From positions 200,763,741 through 200,827,740 of the forward strand of contig CM041465.1 of assembly GCA_023213395.1 (NCBI GenBank): 64,000 bases of DNA. The letters run 5' to 3'. Of this stretch, positions 46,621-59,650 are shown one piece after another. The notes under the pieces were generated by a model, which searched no databases, was not told the origin of the DNA, and was given only the letters and a program-made list of their open reading frames with translations. Made by a program: the position numbers and the translations under genes. Positions within the stretch are counted from its first letter, which is position 1. The number at the start of each line of letters is the position of its first letter. The stretch is from Cycas panzhihuaensis (lineage: Eukaryota > Cycadophyta).

Positions 46621-48518
46621 TGATAAAGAAGTAGAAGAGATGATAGAAGTATGTACCACTAACATGTGTGGCTAGTATACCTAGCATAATAGGGATGTAT
46701 AAATGAATACTCTGATGAGAAGTAAGCAATGATTAAGTATTTTTTAATAACTATGAAAAATAAGTATAAGTAATGATGAAAGCATGAGGCCTAATATAGA
46801 ACCAGTAAATAATGGTGATGTGTCATGCCACTAACCTCTAACATATATCCAAATATAGGTGAGGTTTCAATACTTAAGGCTTCTAGTATATAATTAGGGC
46901 CTTCACCGGTGATACCCACACCTATGCTTGGAAATGAAATCTAAGTCATAATGGATCCCAAGTACTCCCAGTCCTCATGTAGTTTACCTGTGAGCAACTA
47001 TATACCTCCTCCAAAGAGTTAAATAGTACGTGCATATCCCATGGCTATGACAGATATTAGACCAAGTTAATTTTAATCTTACATTAAGGTTTTCAGTTTT
47101 CCCACGTAGTTATCAAGATTATCCCTAATTGGAGGTTGTAGGTATGGCTAACCTATCCCTCTACCACTATTCTGATTAAGACCAGACCCTGTATAAAACT
47201 TGCACCTTCCTTAGGGCCCAGACTTTGGCTAACCGTGGTCTATTTCAACTAAGGTAAGTGTACGCATAAGTCAAGAACTGGTAGTATAGATTAAATGGAT
47301 GAGATTTCTTTTAGGGATGATTGAAAATTAAAATAGAAAGTTATTAAATGTTCTTGCTTACTTTTCATATTTGCTTTATTGTTGCTACTGCTTTATATGA
47401 TGCTTTATGCTATATGTGCAAATAGAAAAAGCATACTAGATTTAGTAGGGGAACTGGATGTTGCTTCCAATTCAAGGTTTCCCTTGCTTTTAATACAATA
47501 TTTCTAAATATATATTTTTTAAAATTTTAATACAAAAGCCACAATGGGCTAAAAAATAGATCAACTTGCCACTAAAATACTAATTTTTTAAAATCTAGAT
47601 GTATGTTAGTTTTCCCTATTTTATGATTTCTTTTATAAAATTTATAAATAATGATAAATAGGTAATTTTTTCTTAAAATTACAAATATGAAGGCCTAAAT
47701 GATGGAATTTAAATTTATGGAAGAAGAAAAAAGTGTTTAGAATATTATTTTTGATATAGTAGTAAAGTTAGATTTCTAGAAAGGCATAAAAATCTTTTGC
47801 CCAAAAAAAACACAAAAGCATAATCTTACTAGATCCACTATCTCAGAATCTAAACTTCAATATGTCAAAAGTTGCATCGTGACACATACATCAACTTTTC
47901 CTTCTACACCATCTATAAAATCAGCTAAAAATTTATCCAAAATGCTCTCACAATATCTTTTGTGGGGCTGAGTAGGCAAATTCGGCATCTGTGAGAAAAC
48001 TGCATAGATCTCACTAACTGGTGGATAAAATTTAATGATATTTATCTTAAAATGATCCTAATACATAAATATACCAGATCCCTTAAAAAAAATTTAGATT
48101 TGTAGCTTATGTTTAAAGGACTTCATTAGAAAAAATGCCAAATTTTAACCTTTCTCCTCAGCCAAAACTCACTCTTTTAGGCTAAATTTAAAACTACTCC
48201 AGAAGACAAAAATAATCCTCCTAGTATGGAAACCTTACATGCCAAATTTTATCAAAATCTGAGATGGTCAAAATTTTTATAAAATTTTAGGCCTTTAATG
48301 CTTCTGGGATTGTTCCGACAATTGAATGGCTTCAAAACCTGTATTTTTCACCTCTAAAATTTTACATATATAAAGAAAGTAGAAACATATAAAGTAATAT
48401 AATTTTAATCTCTCAAAATATTAAAAATGATGAGTGCACTCTCAATACTTCATATTGAAGGTGAAGGAGAGGCAAAATGACTCTATGCAAGTGGAATTGA
48501 GTGAATAGATCCTCTTCT
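46621..48518 (-). other. CopB leader, about 1.9 kb
   Basis: No coding motif between the primer site and gag on the minus strand. The open frame at 48413-48670 spans the LTR and primer site and is not a gene. Confidence 0.6.
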
Positions 48519-48520
48519 AG

Positions 48521-48531
48521 ATCTGATACCA
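48521..48531 (-). other. CopB primer-binding site
   Basis: The minus strand reads TGGTATCAGAT two bases after the LTR end: the initiator-Met type. Confidence 0.9.
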
Positions 48532-48533
48532 CA

Positions 48534-48845
48534 TGAAGGAAGGATGGATTTAGGGAATAAATCACTTGTATATACACAATTGAAATGGAGAATGAAAAAG
48601 AGATAAAACAAGATATGAGAGCTAAGCTTAGAGATGAGAATGAATAATGACTCCCTCCTTGAGATTTCACCTTTTATTATTGAGGGTGAGTATTAGGGTT
48701 AGGATTTTCCCACTTAATGACATGAACCCAAAATTATATCTAAATACACATAAAGTGCATTTTATTAAGAGGCTAATACTAACAATATATCCTAAGGTCA
48801 CATAATAAATCTACACAAATGACCTTGATATATTAACCTCTTTCA
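48534..48845 (-). repeat. CopB 5' LTR (312 bp)
   Basis: The minus strand starts TGAAAGAGGTTAATATATC and ends CCTTCCTTCA, so both TG and CA are intact. Confidence 0.95.
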
Positions 48846-48850
48846 TGACT
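48846..48850. repeat. Target-site duplication of CopB, right copy
   Basis: TGACT, identical to 41270-41274. Confidence 0.94.
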
Positions 48851-49270
48851 AGCTTAAACAGTCAATCACTAGTCATTTGTCCCTTAGCTACAATAGCTTT
48901 ATTCATCCTTTTTATCTTTGATTTTATATTCACTATTATAAAAAGTAACCTTATAATCCAATTCCATCATCTATCCTACTAAAAGTAAATTCTTCTTTAA
49001 GGTAGGTATGTGTAGTATGTTATCAATGTTCTGAGTTTGATCTGATTCCATGGTGATGGTAATATTTCCTCTACTAATTGACTCATATGAAGTGTTGTCT
49101 CTAAACATGATCTTCTCCTTTTTAGTTCTCTAAATGGTTTTAAAGATTTCCACCTTATGTGTCATATGAGTTGAGCATCTTGAATCTATATACTAACTAT
49201 TTTCTTCTTTATTAGCCACCATACTTGATAAGAAGAGTCTATTATTTTCTCTACTTTTAGTTAAGGTATT
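48851..49270 (-). pseudogene. CopA protease (before CopB insertion point)
   Basis: The minus strand near 49190 reads YIDSRCSTHMTHKVEIFK, with the DSGCS active site changed to DSRCS by a G-to-A change and the Trp before it turned into a stop. MFRDNTS and LKKNLLLVG-like sequence follow. It runs up to the CopB boundary at 48850. Confidence 0.85.
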
Positions 49271-50409
49271 TTCACTTCCTCTTTGTTAGTTTATAATCTT
49301 GGAAAAACAACAATCCTCCATGTGTCTAATCTTATGGCAATATGAGTATTGAATGGGTGCTCTACTCCTTTGGTTATTGCTTCTACTTTTAGAGGTTCCT
49401 CCACCTCTAGAGGTTGATCTACCTCTTTCAAGGAATGAGATTTAATTTTATCCTTGATAACCTAATGATTTAGTCCTTGATCACATTAAGTTAGTCTTAG
49501 ATAACTTGATTATCCTTAATAATGATTATATTCATGGCAACAATGATTATGTTTTTGTATTCTACCTTGATTATTAAAGTTGTTCCCCCCTTGGTATGTT
49601 AGATTTGGTGGTTCATATCTTTAAGGAGGTTCTTGATATTGTTGCCTTGATTCTTGATGCCTAAGATTGGATTCTTGGTATGTCCTTTAGTTCTTAGAAT
49701 TTGATTTTTGATAAGATCTTTGGTTCCTTTCTCTTCTACTAGGGGATAGGTCCCACTCCCTAGAACTTTTCCCTTAGCTACTTTGCTTAATTCTTACCTT
49801 TGTGGCAAAGGTGTGTTCTAAAGATTATTATCCTCCTTTCTTCTCTTCTATAGTAAGGAGCATGACACTCAATTACTTGATCTTAAGGGTACTTAAGTCC
49901 TTTGAAACTTTAATACTTATAGTTACCATTTCAAATAACTTAATTTCTCTAACATATCTTAATATTCTTTCCATAACTCTTTACTCAGTTAACAATTATC
50001 CAATGGATCTTATTTGGTTGATTAGGTATTAGACCTTGGTAATGAATTTATTAACACTCTCTCTTGGTGACATCTTTAAATTCTTGAACTTGCTTCTAAG
50101 GGATTGAAGCTTAATTGAGGCAACTCCTTTATAAATCAACTTTAGTATGTCCCAAGCTTCCTTTGATGTAGTGGCTTCACTTACTCTAGGAAATATATGG
50201 TCTTTTAGAGCACAAAAAGTAAGTGTTAAGGCTTCATTGTCCTTCTTAATATATTCTCTATAAATTATTTTGTCATCCAAGGTGGTATTTTCTCCAAGTT
50301 CATCAAATCCTTCATCAACAAATTCCCACATATCTTTGGCTATGAAAATGAATTTCATCCTCTTACACTAATTAAGGAAATTCATTCCATCAAATTTAGG
50401 TATAATCAT
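49271..50409 (-). pseudogene. gag: CopA gag
   Basis: Starts at about 50409 on the minus strand with MIIPKFDGMNFLN. The open stretch 50358-50029 is the best-preserved capsid piece in the window: AKDMWEFVDEGFDELGE, KKDNEALTLTFCALKDHIF, EAWDILKLIYKGVASIKL, LRSKFKNLKMSPRESVNKF. Then a Gly/Gln/Asn-rich repeat region (49400-49700) and the knuckle YSYCHKIRHMEDCCF near 49330, which has lost its first Cys and its Gly. Nearly the same protein as the CopC gag. Confidence 0.92.
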
Positions 50410-53224
50410 ACTTCCAAGTATTGTTGCTATTGTAACTCAACTGTGTTTTAGTATACCCCAAAAAGATTTAAATTTATTATGTCTTATTTACCTATGGGGT
50501 TTCTAATCTAGAGTTCTATGTCTTAAGGTATTCAAAGAAAGCTCTTGGTTACTATATTGTCTAATGGTGCTTACCCACAAGTGGCAAACTAGGGACCTAA
50601 TATACTAGTATGTAAACTCAAGGCTTGATATACCTTAGTACATGGGCTACAAAGAAGGTCAAAGACCCCTATGATATGTTGGCTCACTTGTGTCAGTCTT
50701 ATGCCTAATGACAAATCTAGCATCGAGAGCTTGATTAATCAAGGCACTCACTCCTTCTGAGTCTAGCCTGGTCTCCAAACTTCAAAAGGAGAAAAGGTTC
50801 TTCACCTCATCTTACCATTGAATACACCTGATAGCCAATGGTTTCCTTAATAACTTAGAGTACACTAAAGGCACATGTAGGGTGATAACTTCAGGGGTCA
50901 TAGCCATTCCCCTTACAAGGCTAGAAAACAAGGGTGTTTTATTTGGGACTTATCTTATTAATATGAAAAATTTAATCTTAAATGTGGTTTTCTTTATAAG
51001 CAATGGTTCCTTTTACTAATAATTGAAAAAACTTGAAATATTTGCAATGAAATAAAATGAAACCAACTAAAATAAAATGTAAATGAGTCAAATAGTACTA
51101 AATGAAATAAATTAAAAAGGTAAAAGGGTTTAGAATGCTCTTATTTATAAAAAATTAACCTAAATTATTTGTTTCCTTTTCAAGAGTAAACCTATACTAA
51201 ATCAACCAAAAAAGTAATTATAAATTTAAATAATGAGCTAAAATTTTCTATTAATAGTTAGTACAGTAATATATCATTAATATCCTTAAATAAATTTAAG
51301 AAATTTCTTTAAAAATAATAAGAAATGCTCAAATAAGGACTAATTATATAGGTGAACGTTAGTAGTTTAAAAGACCTACAAAACAACTTTAAGTCATTAT
51401 TAAACTAATTCTAAAGCATAGAGATCTAAGTTAACTTTCCAATGGTTTAAACCATTTGAAAAATAGACTCCTGGATCAAAAGTTATTAAGAAAACAATAT
51501 AGACACCTCATTATGGCCAAAAAACAAAAGGAGGGGTCCTTAAGCCCCTTAACAAGATGGCCCTCGGTCTCCAGTTTATTGCATGTGACCACTCATTGGG
51601 CTACAAATGGGGCTATGGATTCCAAAAATTATGAAATTTAGCTAAATTTCTTAAAATCTAAATTTATAAAGTATAGCTTAATGGGTTTTTAAATCTGGCT
51701 CTATTTTCAAAAAGTAAGGTCATATGGGGCTTTAATATGACCGACTACTAATAGGCAAAGGGGGCTAACATATTTCAAAATATATGAAATATAACTAAGT
51801 CACATAAAAACTAAAATTATAAAAAGAAACTTAGTTTGATTTTAAATTCTCCCTTTTTAATGAAAAGAATTATCACATGGAATGTGCATATGATCGCCGA
51901 CTAGCCAACTGAGGGGGCTATAGATTTAAAGTTCAATTTTAAGCCAATTAAATTTTTAAAAAACTATGTTATATATATATGTATATCTATATATATATAT
52001 ATATATATATAACAAATAGATTTAAATGAACATTAATAAGCAACTAATCATAGAGTAAAAACGTGTAGAAACGATCAAAAACTCAATCAAACTAATGACA
52101 AATTGAATCAAAGTTTAATCGATCGAAGAACAAAATAGATTTATAAAATCTAAACCCAAAAAGACATCAGAAAATGTCTTAAAAAAATGGGCAGAGGGCC
52201 TAATAGATATACAGGTCTAGGATGAATGTATATCAGGTGACATGCTAAAGGATACAAATCCTTAAATCAAGGAATCAATGAATAAATATTTCTATATTAA
52301 TAAATTACAAGCAGTCAATAGGTCATAGGGATGAGCATGGATAAGGTAGTCCAGCCTTGTAATCCCATTCCAATAATCGACAATAGTGAGGAGCAAAACC
52401 ATGAGGAGTGCAGAGCTAGATGGATAACTCACCTTCCAAAGGATGAAGGTAACTTACCTTCCTTCCTAATAGACAATTCATAAGCTACGATGATGACATT
52501 GAGATAGGAAAATATGATTCTAAGTTTGATATGTGGCCAAATAATCGATATTGGAATGATGTTAATAGACCCAAAACCAGAAGAAGAGCAAAGGAGCATG
52601 TGTGTGCGTGTGTGTGTATGTATACAAGTGAAAGTTTTTAGTAGGGTAAATTGAAAAAATAAATAGAGACAGATTTGGGTGTGCCAAATGGATATCTAGA
52701 CTTTGTAATAAGGCCAAATGGTGTCGTATTACTTTGAAAATATTTTATTTTTCAACTGGGCAGTAAAGTTTTAGCAAAAAGAGAGATATGTGATCTTCTG
52801 GAAGCAATATCTTAGCAATGAGGCAATAGTTTTTTAAACCATCTATTCTATAGTGAAGTAGATTTAGCCAGGATTAAAATAAGTAGTCATGTGCTTAGGT
52901 TTTATCTATCCATTGAAGAGTAGGAATTTGTTGAAGTTTAATGATCCTAGAAAACCTAAAACATAGGCTGTAAAATAATTAAATATTGATAAAATATCTT
53001 TTAAAACCTCTGTAAATCTCTTCCAAATCACCGTTAGGATGCAAATGACTACAAATGCTATAAAAAATTACCAATTTATGGATTATATTAAATTCATAAT
53101 GTGATATCATAAATGTATAAACAATATTAAATATAAACTATGTAAGAACTATATAAACATGAATAAATATTAAAATATATCGAACAACAAATTATTGTGA
53201 TTCTCCATGGCTCCAAATCAACAT
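50410..53224 (-). other. CopA leader, about 2.8 kb
   Basis: Non-coding between the primer site and gag. The part at 50490-51640 is related to the CopD leader at 830-1850. It contains an (AT)n run at 51970-52010 and a (TG)n-like run near 52598-52620. Confidence 0.65.
51970..52010. repeat. (AT)n microsatellite
   Basis: Interrupted AT repeats inside the CopA leader. Confidence 0.9.
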
Positions 53225-53236
53225 GCTTTGATACCA
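53225..53236 (-). other. CopA primer-binding site
   Basis: The minus strand reads TGGTATCAAAGC two bases after the LTR: the initiator-Met type. Confidence 0.94.
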
Positions 53237-53238
53237 AT

Positions 53239-53545
53239 TGATGGCACAAGGATAGAGCAAAATAAAGACTATAAGGTATACAATGTGAAAAATAAAAAAA
53301 ATCTCTATATAAAGTTGGCGGTGTTAAGGAACATCATTAAGCCATAGGATCCTATATAAATAGTCAAGATGTTGGGTAACCCCACCATCAACCAACTTTG
53401 GTATTGAAAAATATGATTTAAAATGAAATATAAAATAATACATACCTAATGGCTAAGTTGGGTGATGTCAGCTACTAGCAATCCCATAGCATTCTAATGT
53501 GGCATGTACACTTTATAATAATATAAATGAACATTATAACTAACA
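53239..53545 (-). repeat. CopA 5' LTR (307 bp)
   Basis: The minus strand starts TGTTAGTTATAATG and ends GTGCCATCA. Aligned throughout with 39555-39858. Confidence 0.94.
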
Positions 53546-53550
53546 AAGAC
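53546..53550. repeat. Target-site duplication of CopA, right copy
   Basis: AAGAC, identical to 39550-39554. Confidence 0.93.
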
Positions 53551-54270
53551 AAATTTACATCTTCAATAGAGTATAAAGCACCTCAAAGTGATTAAACATA
53601 TGATCACCTTACTTTTGTAATTCAATCCCTTGAAAGATCAATCAATACTAAATTATGGCTTGATCTTACTCCCAACCTTAAAGTTAAAAAGGAAGAAAAA
53701 GTTATTCAATTTGTTGAATAAGAGAAGGGCCAATTCTCGAATGTTATTCCTCCTAAGAAGGCACTATGGTGCTCTTACCATCAGATATATACTCACGATT
53801 AAGAAGAGTGCAAAAAGCTTAAGTCTATCCTTCATTATGGTCATGCCAATAAAAACCCCACTTCTAGGCTTAATCAAGACTAATTGATTCATAAAGATCC
53901 ATTGCCTAACCATACTAGGAAGGCACCCAAATACAAGGGTAAGGTTAAAGCTTAGGACATAATGACTCTTTTGGCTCTAACTTTGAGCCTCTACTTAAAA
54001 CCTCTCTTCTCAAGAGGTGTAACCCTAAAAAGGTTAATCCTCAAAACAAATTACCTACAAATGGGGAAGAGCCTAAGAAGACCATTAATATGGTAGAAGC
54101 TTACAAACCCTCTACCTTAATAAAACCCCATGACATAGATTTCCCACCTAAGGATAAGTCTTCATAATCCCCTTCTTAGTTTCTAATTAGACTTATTCAC
54201 TTTAGGTCTATACCACAACTCACTAAAGAAGGCTCTTTCTCACTTATGGAGGAGCTAAAAATTATTCCTA
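53551..54270 (+). pseudogene. gag: Tat1 gag, part 2 with zinc finger
   Basis: Continues the capsid protein in frame after the CopA insertion: KFTSSIEYKAPQSD, then VIQSLERSINTKLWLDL. Near 53765-53835 it reads WCSYHQIYTHD.EECKKLKSIL, the C.FH...GHD.EEC..LK zinc finger of Tat gag proteins, followed by a basic PNHTRKAPKYKGKVKA tail. Stops replace Gln codons at about 53606, 53719 and 53801. Confidence 0.82.
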
Positions 54271-55690
54271 TCAGGATCTTAGCCATTAACCTCTTAAAAC
54301 GTTGCCCCTGATCAAAGGCAACACCTTTTGGACACCCTTGGAGTCCTTAGGCCTAGTTCACTTAGAAACCCTAACTTGGTTTTTGACCCCATAATGTTGC
54401 CAAATAAAGAAGAAAGAAATCATAATGAGACCATTGCTTTTTATATTAAAATTATGAAGGATGATATTAAGATTAAAAGGTACATAGTAGTTGAAGGCTC
54501 TTTTCTTAATATTATTCCCTTATGCCTCATAGGGGACTTAGAGATTTTAGCTTATGAGTTTGTTTATTAGGTCTTCCAAGGCTATGATAAGAATTAAAAA
54601 AACTAAATTGTCCAAGTCACTCTCCCTCTTACTTTAGCAAGTGAAATTATTATTGTAGAAGTCACCATCATTAACTTTGACCTTGAGTTCAACATGCTTT
54701 TGGATTAACCTTAGATTAGTCAAATATCAGTAGTCTATTCTTTGTTATTTGGTGAACTCAAGTTTATCCATGAAAGTAAGCTTAAAGATGTTAAGCATAA
54801 GAGTACGCTTATTTAGAAATTTATCTCACTAGTTGAAACCATCCAAGAGGAAGGAGAGTCCTCATCCCCTTTCATCTCTTTAGGGTTTAAGCAATATTTT
54901 AACATAGAATTTGTGCTTCAACCTAGTCAAGAGGAAGCAAAATAAATCCACATGATTACCACTACCTTCATGTAGGATATCTCTCCTCCTAACCGTGTGG
55001 AAACCTCTTCATATGATAAATCAATTAGAACTTTATCTCTAATTACTGACTCTTCCAATTACATTGTATCTCAACCAAGTATGGAGTCCTAATTTGATCT
55101 CCTAGCACAACTTTATTGAAGTTTCCTATCTAAATAACCCCTTTATAAATGACATCTACCCTTGTAGATACTATCCCCTTCACCTTGGTTTCTATATCAC
55201 TAGAGTTAACCCCTTTGAGCTAGCTACTTCATGCTCTTCCTTGTGATCACAAATTACTCTCTAAAAGTGTCAAAATTTGGATCATTTTGAGAACGATGAG
55301 ACCATTATCAAGCATTTAGTAGGATCTTCTCCTACTCTTCCACCTAATCATCACAAGCTTAGTTTTTCTAAATGCATCCAACTTGATTCACCCTTGTCAA
55401 CTTGTGGTTATGGAGTTACTTCTTCATCCTTACCACTCAATTCACCCACCCTCACTTTGAAGAGGGAAATTCCATGATAGTTGAAGGTACCATTAATGCC
55501 AACCTAGGAACTCAAGAGGAGCCCAAAATAATCAAAGTTGGTACTACTTGTTCTCCTTTAAAAGTAGAATAGTTACATGACTTTTTTATTGAATTCTCCT
55601 CTATTTTTTCCTGGGTCTACATAAACATGAAAGACCTTCATCCTGATGTGGTGATTCATAACATTACTTCTATCCTTGGAGCCAAACCTA
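54271..55690 (+). pseudogene. Tat1 protease and linker
   Basis: The open stretch 54328-54570 plus its continuation reads RYIVVEGSFLNIIPLCLIGDL, where gypsy proteases have V-D-G-G-S-S-.-N-I-I-P; the catalytic Asp is gone. QVTLPLTLASEIIIVEVTI and FNMLLD.P.I follow. The stretch 54760-55690 is the long acidic linker between protease and RT, including the open frame 55277-55477 (MDHFENDETIIKHL), consistent with Tat elements. Confidence 0.7.
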
Positions 55691-56420
55691 AGAAATAGAA
55701 ATAAAGGCCCATTCATTCTTGGCTTTCTTGTACAATTACGTAAGAGGTGGAAAAGCTCCTAAAGGTAAGATTCATCAAGTCAGTGATTATTCTTAATGGG
55801 TATCCAACATTATTCCCATAGAAAAAAAAAAAGGTTTTATCCAAATTTACATTGACTTTTGAGATATAAATGGTTCCTACCCTAAAGATAACTTGTTTCT
55901 ACCTTTCATTGATTAAATATGGGCTCAAATAGTTGGCTTTGAAGTGATGTCTCTTATGGATGATTTTTTAGGATACAATCAGACCTTTATTTCCCCTGAA
56001 GACCACCATAAGACCATTTTCACCATGTCATGGGACACATTCATTTATAAGATCATGCTATTTGGCTTCAAAAATGCTGGGGTTAATTATTAGTAAGCCA
56101 TGGTCTTCATTTCCTATGACTTAGTAGGAAGTGTTATAGTAGTCTATCTCAATAATATGTTAGGTGTATCACATCAATGGGAAGATCATATCCATGATAT
56201 TAGAACTATCTTTGAATGATATAAAAAATGTTAACTTTTTTAAAATCCTAATAAATGCATCTTTGTAGTGACTTCTAGAAAGATGATTAGCAACATCATA
56301 TCTAGAGATGGTATCAAGGTTGATTTTGACATAGGTTATGACTATCATTGAAATGCCCCCACCTCACATCCAAAAATAGGTCAAGTCCTTCTCAAGGAGG
56401 CTCAACTTTCTACGTTAGTT
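55691..56420 (+). pseudogene. Tat1 reverse transcriptase
   Basis: Gypsy RT motifs: WVSNIIPIEKKKKGFIQIYIDF, YPKDNLFLPFID, VMSLMDDFLGYNQTFISPED, KTIFTMSWDTFIYKIMLFGF and KNAGVNY. The catalytic box reads VVYLNNML where VYIDDM is usual, so both Asp codons have changed to Asn. The sequence then reads NPNKCIFVVTSRKMI, ISRDGIKVDFD and, with a frameshift, MPPPHIQK. Inactive. Confidence 0.88.
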
Positions 56421-57090
56421 TCTTACTATTTTTTCTCTCATTACTAAACCACAAACCAACCACTTCAAGAAAGGTACTTTTATTAAATGGACTGAAACTA
56501 CATAAAAATTCTTTGATAAACTTAAATAAGCATTAATCTTGGCCCCCACACTTGACCTACCATGTTTTAATAAACCATTCATTTTATATACTTCTTCCAC
56601 AAAGGAATCTCTTGATGCCATGTTAGCCTAGGAAGATGAGTTTGTAAGAGAGCAAGCCATTTACTTTATCAATCGTACCTTAGTTGTCATAGATCTTAAC
56701 TACTCTTTATTTAAAAAAATATATTTAGCTTTGGTCTATACTACTAAAAGGCTATGGCATTAGCTATTGGCCAATACTACCCTTGTGATCATATAATCAA
56801 ATTTAATTCATCTTCACCTCACCAAAATTGACCTTATTAGATGAACTCGTAGATGGGTCTTATTATTGTAAGAATTCAACTTGTAGATGGTTAATTACAA
56901 GTCAAAGAAAGAAATGGCCATTATTAAGCAGCTTGTTATAGCCTCAATTCCTAACTATGATTTTATTCGTGTCAATGACTCACTCCTAGATGAACATATC
57001 CTTTAAGTTGACATTGTTTCCATCCATCCAGAATGGCATAAGGATATTTGAGCTTACTTCTTAGACCAAACATACCCTCCTAATGCTAAT
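56421..57090 (+). pseudogene. Tat1 RNase H (RT-linked)
   Basis: Reads FIKWTETT, LILAPTLDLPCFNKPFILY, STKESLDAMLA, EDEFVREQAIYFINRTL, NYSLFKKIYLALVYTTKRLWH and then a decayed MVNYKSKKEMAIIKQLV zone: the plant gypsy RT-RNase H region. Minus-strand frames here are shadows. Confidence 0.8.
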
Positions 57091-58270
57091 TCCAAGAAAA
57101 GAAAAGAGGGTAAGGGCCTCTTCTTATCAATACCTCCTCCTAGATGACTTATTATACAAGTGTTTCTTTGATGGGGCTTTACTACAATCCTTCTAAGCTT
57201 AGGTCACCCTAGTTGACTGCCATGATGACATCTATGGTGACCATTTTGATGGTCAGTCCACATCATTACATATCCTTCAAATAGAATATTACTGGCCTAC
57301 CTTATTTAAAGATGCATATTCATATATGTAAAAGTGTAAGAAATGCTAAGAATGCTCATCCTTAATTCATCAATTAGATACCTCACTTAGGTTAATTCTT
57401 ACACCACGGTCCTTTTCTCAATTGGGCCTTGAATTTATTAGACAAATTTATTCCCCATATTTTGTGGGCAATAAATTCATCTTAACTGTGACTAAATACT
57501 TTACAAAATTGAGTGAGATAGTTCCCTTAACTATTACAATTAGAAAAGTAATTGCCACTTTTATCTTCTAATATATCATTTACAAATTTAGTGTCCCCAA
57601 TGTCATTATTACAAATAATGGGACTTTATTTTATAACTCTCGTGTTGATGAGCTTTATGACAAGTTTTACATCATACATAGAACATCATCCCCTACCACC
57701 CATAGGAAAATGGTTAAATCAAAGCCTTTAACAAAGCCTTGGAAAAGATCTTGGCTAAAATAGTTGATGACTCCTAGCAAGATTATCACACTCAACATTT
57801 TCTTTCCCTATGGGCTTATAGTACTTTTATTAGAATTGTAACTTAGATGACCTCATTCTCTCTAGTATATAGGACTGAATCTATATTTCCCTTAGAAAAA
57901 GAGATACCTTCACTTGGAGTCTAACTTAAGCATTTCACCGATGAGGAATGGCTAAGATAAGTAAGGTTATTAGAACTTAAAAAGATGGATGAAACCTACA
58001 TTAAAGCTCATCAAAAGAACCTAGCCTCAAAAAATAGAGGTCAAGCAACTCATGATCGTCATTTGAGACCAAAGAAATTTTATGTAGGAGACAAAGTCCT
58101 TAAACTTGAATATTAGTATAAACAATAATAAAAGTTTAATTCCAAAATAGTATATCCTTATTTGGTCATTAAAGACTTGAACAATGGGGCTTATTATGTC
58201 TATACTCTTAATGGGCTTGAATTCTAGAAGCTAGTCAACTCCCAATTTCTAAGAAAGTGTTATGCTTAGC
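57091..58270 (+). pseudogene. Tat1 integrase
   Basis: The H2C2 zinc domain (DDIYGDHFDGQST, KCKKC near 57335) precedes the core: LGLEFIRQIYSPYFVGNKFIL near 57425-57480, TKYFTKL, then VPNVIITNNGTLF, in which the second Asp reads Asn (TNNG for SDNG), and YYPTHRKMVKS-like sequence. The C-terminus is LRPKKFYVGDKVLKLEY and YLVIKDLNNGAYYVYTLNG at 58060-58220, homologous to the Tat2 copy at 20963-20778. Confidence 0.85.
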
Positions 58271-59650
58271 TAACCTAGCCTATGGTCTGCAATAAGCCTA
58301 AATTATGGCTTTAAAAATCCACCTACTAATGAGCCTAAACCATGGTAGGTCAAATACTTTTACCCCTAAGACTTGGAAGGCATGACTCTAAAATTAAGTA
58401 TAAACTTTATGTACATATGATATTTCCCAAAAGCACAAAAAAGAAAATAATAATAAAACCTTAAAATAATAAAATTAGACTTGTCTCTTACCTCTCCTCA
58501 ACTTGTCATCTATTTTGGACCCTCAAGTCTTTACTCTTCCCCCAACTTGGCTTAGTGTAATAGACCTTTCTCATAAATTTGAGTAGTTAATTTCTCCATT
58601 TTGTGCCACACTCTACCTAAGAAACTCTTTTCACTTCAAAGTAAGATAGATATATCCATAGCATTATCTCTCTTTCTTATTCTATTTAAATAGTGAATAG
58701 TTTCCTCAAAACTTTCAATAACCAAAGGATCTTTAAGCTCCTAATTAGCTAGTATGTTAAGCATCTAATAGTCTCTTCATTCATCCTTGATAGCTTACAA
58801 CTTATCCTCTAATAGGACGAGCTTTAGTTCTATGAGAAATCTTAGCTTTCTATTCCCCCTCTTAAAGAATTGTGTACTCAATGATGAAGTAAGCCCTATT
58901 GACTATACCCCTCCTACTCCTTAGTAGTTAGTTATTTAAGGCCTGTGCTTTAACTCTCAAAGACACTTTGATTAAACATCCTATAAATACCTATAGTTTA
59001 TCTCTCAAGAGTGTGACATTAATTTATTTATTGCTTATACTTTCTTAGGTATTAACTCCCCATGGTTTGGCTAATTATGACTATACTCTTCAAATTTATT
59101 AGTCATCCCCATCTAGTATACCTTAATAAAGATTGCATAATGATCATAGTTATATATTCTTTATTAAGCATGAGGATGGGTGAGATTCATTGTCTAGAAA
59201 GTGAGTTCAATGATGCTAAGCTCATCACAAACCTCATTTGAACCATTGTATGGATTGATACCCTCCCAAAGGAAAAGAAAAAAGAGAGAAAAAGAAGAGA
59301 AAATTCTTGTATATAGATATCAACACCCTCTTGGCATATGGGGTAAGCCATGTGTCAACTTCATCCCCACCTATAACATGCAATTTGAATATAGTTATGT
59401 GTGTTGTTCATGAGCTTCAAATCTAGTTTCTTAGGTCCACCATAACCATAATTATGATTGAAACCATTTGACATTTATAAGGTTATATATTAGCTTTAGA
59501 AAAGGTAGTTATGGTGATGAAACCAAATATAGGGGTTCTATCTTTCATGATTAAACACTTGAAGTGCAATTATTTAAGCTAACTTATACCCTTGACTATT
59601 AATTCACTAACCTTCCTCTTATTCATTAACTTGTCTCTAACCTTTTGTCC
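58271..59650 (+). other. Tat1 spacer between integrase and second RNase H
   Basis: No coding motif. Contains a copy of the family motif near 58310-58350 (CTAATGAGCCTAAACCATGG). The open frame at 59201-59413 is not protein-like. Confidence 0.55.

Larger units (their letters stand above)
41275..48845 (-). mobile_element. CopB: complete Ty1/copia retrotransposon nested in CopA
   Basis: 7571 bases on the minus strand with two LTRs of exactly 312 bp, a primer site, a polypurine tract and perfect TGACT duplications. Order from 48845 downward: LTR, primer site, 1.9-kb leader, gag, protease, integrase, RT, RNase H, LTR. Its gag and LTR differ from CopA and CopC, so it is a different family. It is broken by stops in every domain. 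Confidence 0.96.
39555..53545 (-). mobile_element. CopA: Ty1/copia deletion derivative, interrupted by CopB
   Basis: Minus-strand element bounded by TG...CA LTRs of 304 and 307 bp and perfect AAGAC duplications. Without CopB and one TGACT it measures about 6.4 kb. Order on the minus strand: 5' LTR (53545-53239), primer site, 2.8-kb leader, gag, protease, [CopB], integrase, short RT start fused to the C-terminal tail, polypurine tract, 3' LTR. It lacks the RT core and RNase H. Confidence 0.95.

Noticed and set aside
48413-48670. 85-codon minus-strand frame
   Set aside because: It spans the CopB LTR, primer site and leader, so it cannot be an independent gene.
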